Below are positions 57,496 to 57,496 of a stretch of DNA of 57,496 bases, piece by piece. The notes beneath the pieces are model-generated. The model saw only the letters and a program-made list of their open reading frames with translations. It did not search any database and was not told the origin of the DNA. The translations under genes were made by a program, and so were the position numbers. The first letter of the stretch is position 1; each line of letters begins with the position of its first letter. Origin of the DNA: Clostridia bacterium (GTDB lineage: Bacteria; Bacillota; Clostridia; Peptostreptococcales; Anaerovoracaceae); assembly GCA_910575405.1 (NCBI GenBank), contig CAJTER010000019.1, positions 24,404-81,899 of the forward strand, read 5' to 3'.

Positions 57496-57496
57496 C

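Noticed and set aside
1-57496. CRISPR array, tRNA or rRNA genes, insertion sequences or phage genes
   Set aside because: No regularly spaced repeats, cloverleaf-like genes, rRNA blocks, transposases, terminal repeats or phage modules were seen when reading both strands.

Overview
The window looks like the chromosome of a motile, endospore-forming anaerobe of the class Clostridia. Support comes from a csrA-flagellin pair behind a sigma-D-like promoter, a sporulation sigma factor of the SigK type without a pro-sequence, a YlmC/YmxH-family protein, strong AGGAGG ribosome-binding sites, a glycine riboswitch and an acyl-CoA dehydrogenase fused to an electron-transfer-flavoprotein domain. The species cannot be named from this sequence alone.

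Left part (1-23.9 kb): a flagellin and glycan island. csrA and a large flagellin gene are followed by one run of plus-strand genes. These encode a GT2-TPR glycosyltransferase, a CDP-polyol-transferase-like protein, two GT2 enzymes, three paralogous radical SAM proteins, a propeller-like protein, a three-enzyme set for a UDP-N-acetyl-2,6-dideoxy-L-hexosamine, a HAD-domain protein, a pentulose-phosphate epimerase-like enzyme, an IspD/TarI-like cytidylyltransferase, an FkbM-GT4 fusion, a methyltransferase-like protein and a polyol-phosphate dehydrogenase-like enzyme. Six of these proteins carry what looks like the same small FGAGxxG...GFIDN Rossmann-like module. The likely product is a modified glycan on flagellin or the cell surface, built from an L-QuiNAc/L-RhaNAc/L-FucNAc-type sugar and possibly a CDP-pentitol. 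This island, and above all the Rossmann-radical SAM family inside it, is the best candidate for an undescribed system.

Middle part (24-37 kb): mostly metabolic and housekeeping genes. They are an APC permease, a GH18 hydrolase, a TIM-barrel isomerase plus alkaline-phosphatase-superfamily pair, an orphan 37-residue gene with its own promoter and terminator, a flavin reductase-like protein, a small alarmone synthetase, an FKBP-domain lipoprotein, a glycine riboswitch with terminator in front of a Na+:alanine/glycine symporter, ylmC, nrdR, cmk and a DUF1015 gene.

Right-middle part (37-51 kb): cell wall, shape and sporulation genes. A class B PBP, sigK (minus), a DUF1540 gene (minus), radC, mreC, mreD, a second class B PBP (PBP2), a minD-like gene and rodA (minus) are followed by rny, a small membrane protein, dapB and the acyl-CoA dehydrogenase-EtfA fusion. 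mreB, minC and minE are missing from their usual places.

Right end (51.2-57.5 kb): a metal-type uptake operon. It has a lipoprotein, a substrate-binding protein, a FecCD permease, an ATPase, a second lipoprotein and a DUF364 protein. Its 5' leader holds two inverted-repeat operators, a compact structured RNA and an intrinsic terminator, which is the layout of a riboswitch. The RNA resembles, from memory, the Moco/tungsten-cofactor motif, which would make this a molybdate/tungstate uptake system. The window ends in a small promoter-terminator unit and the tail of a minus-strand gene.
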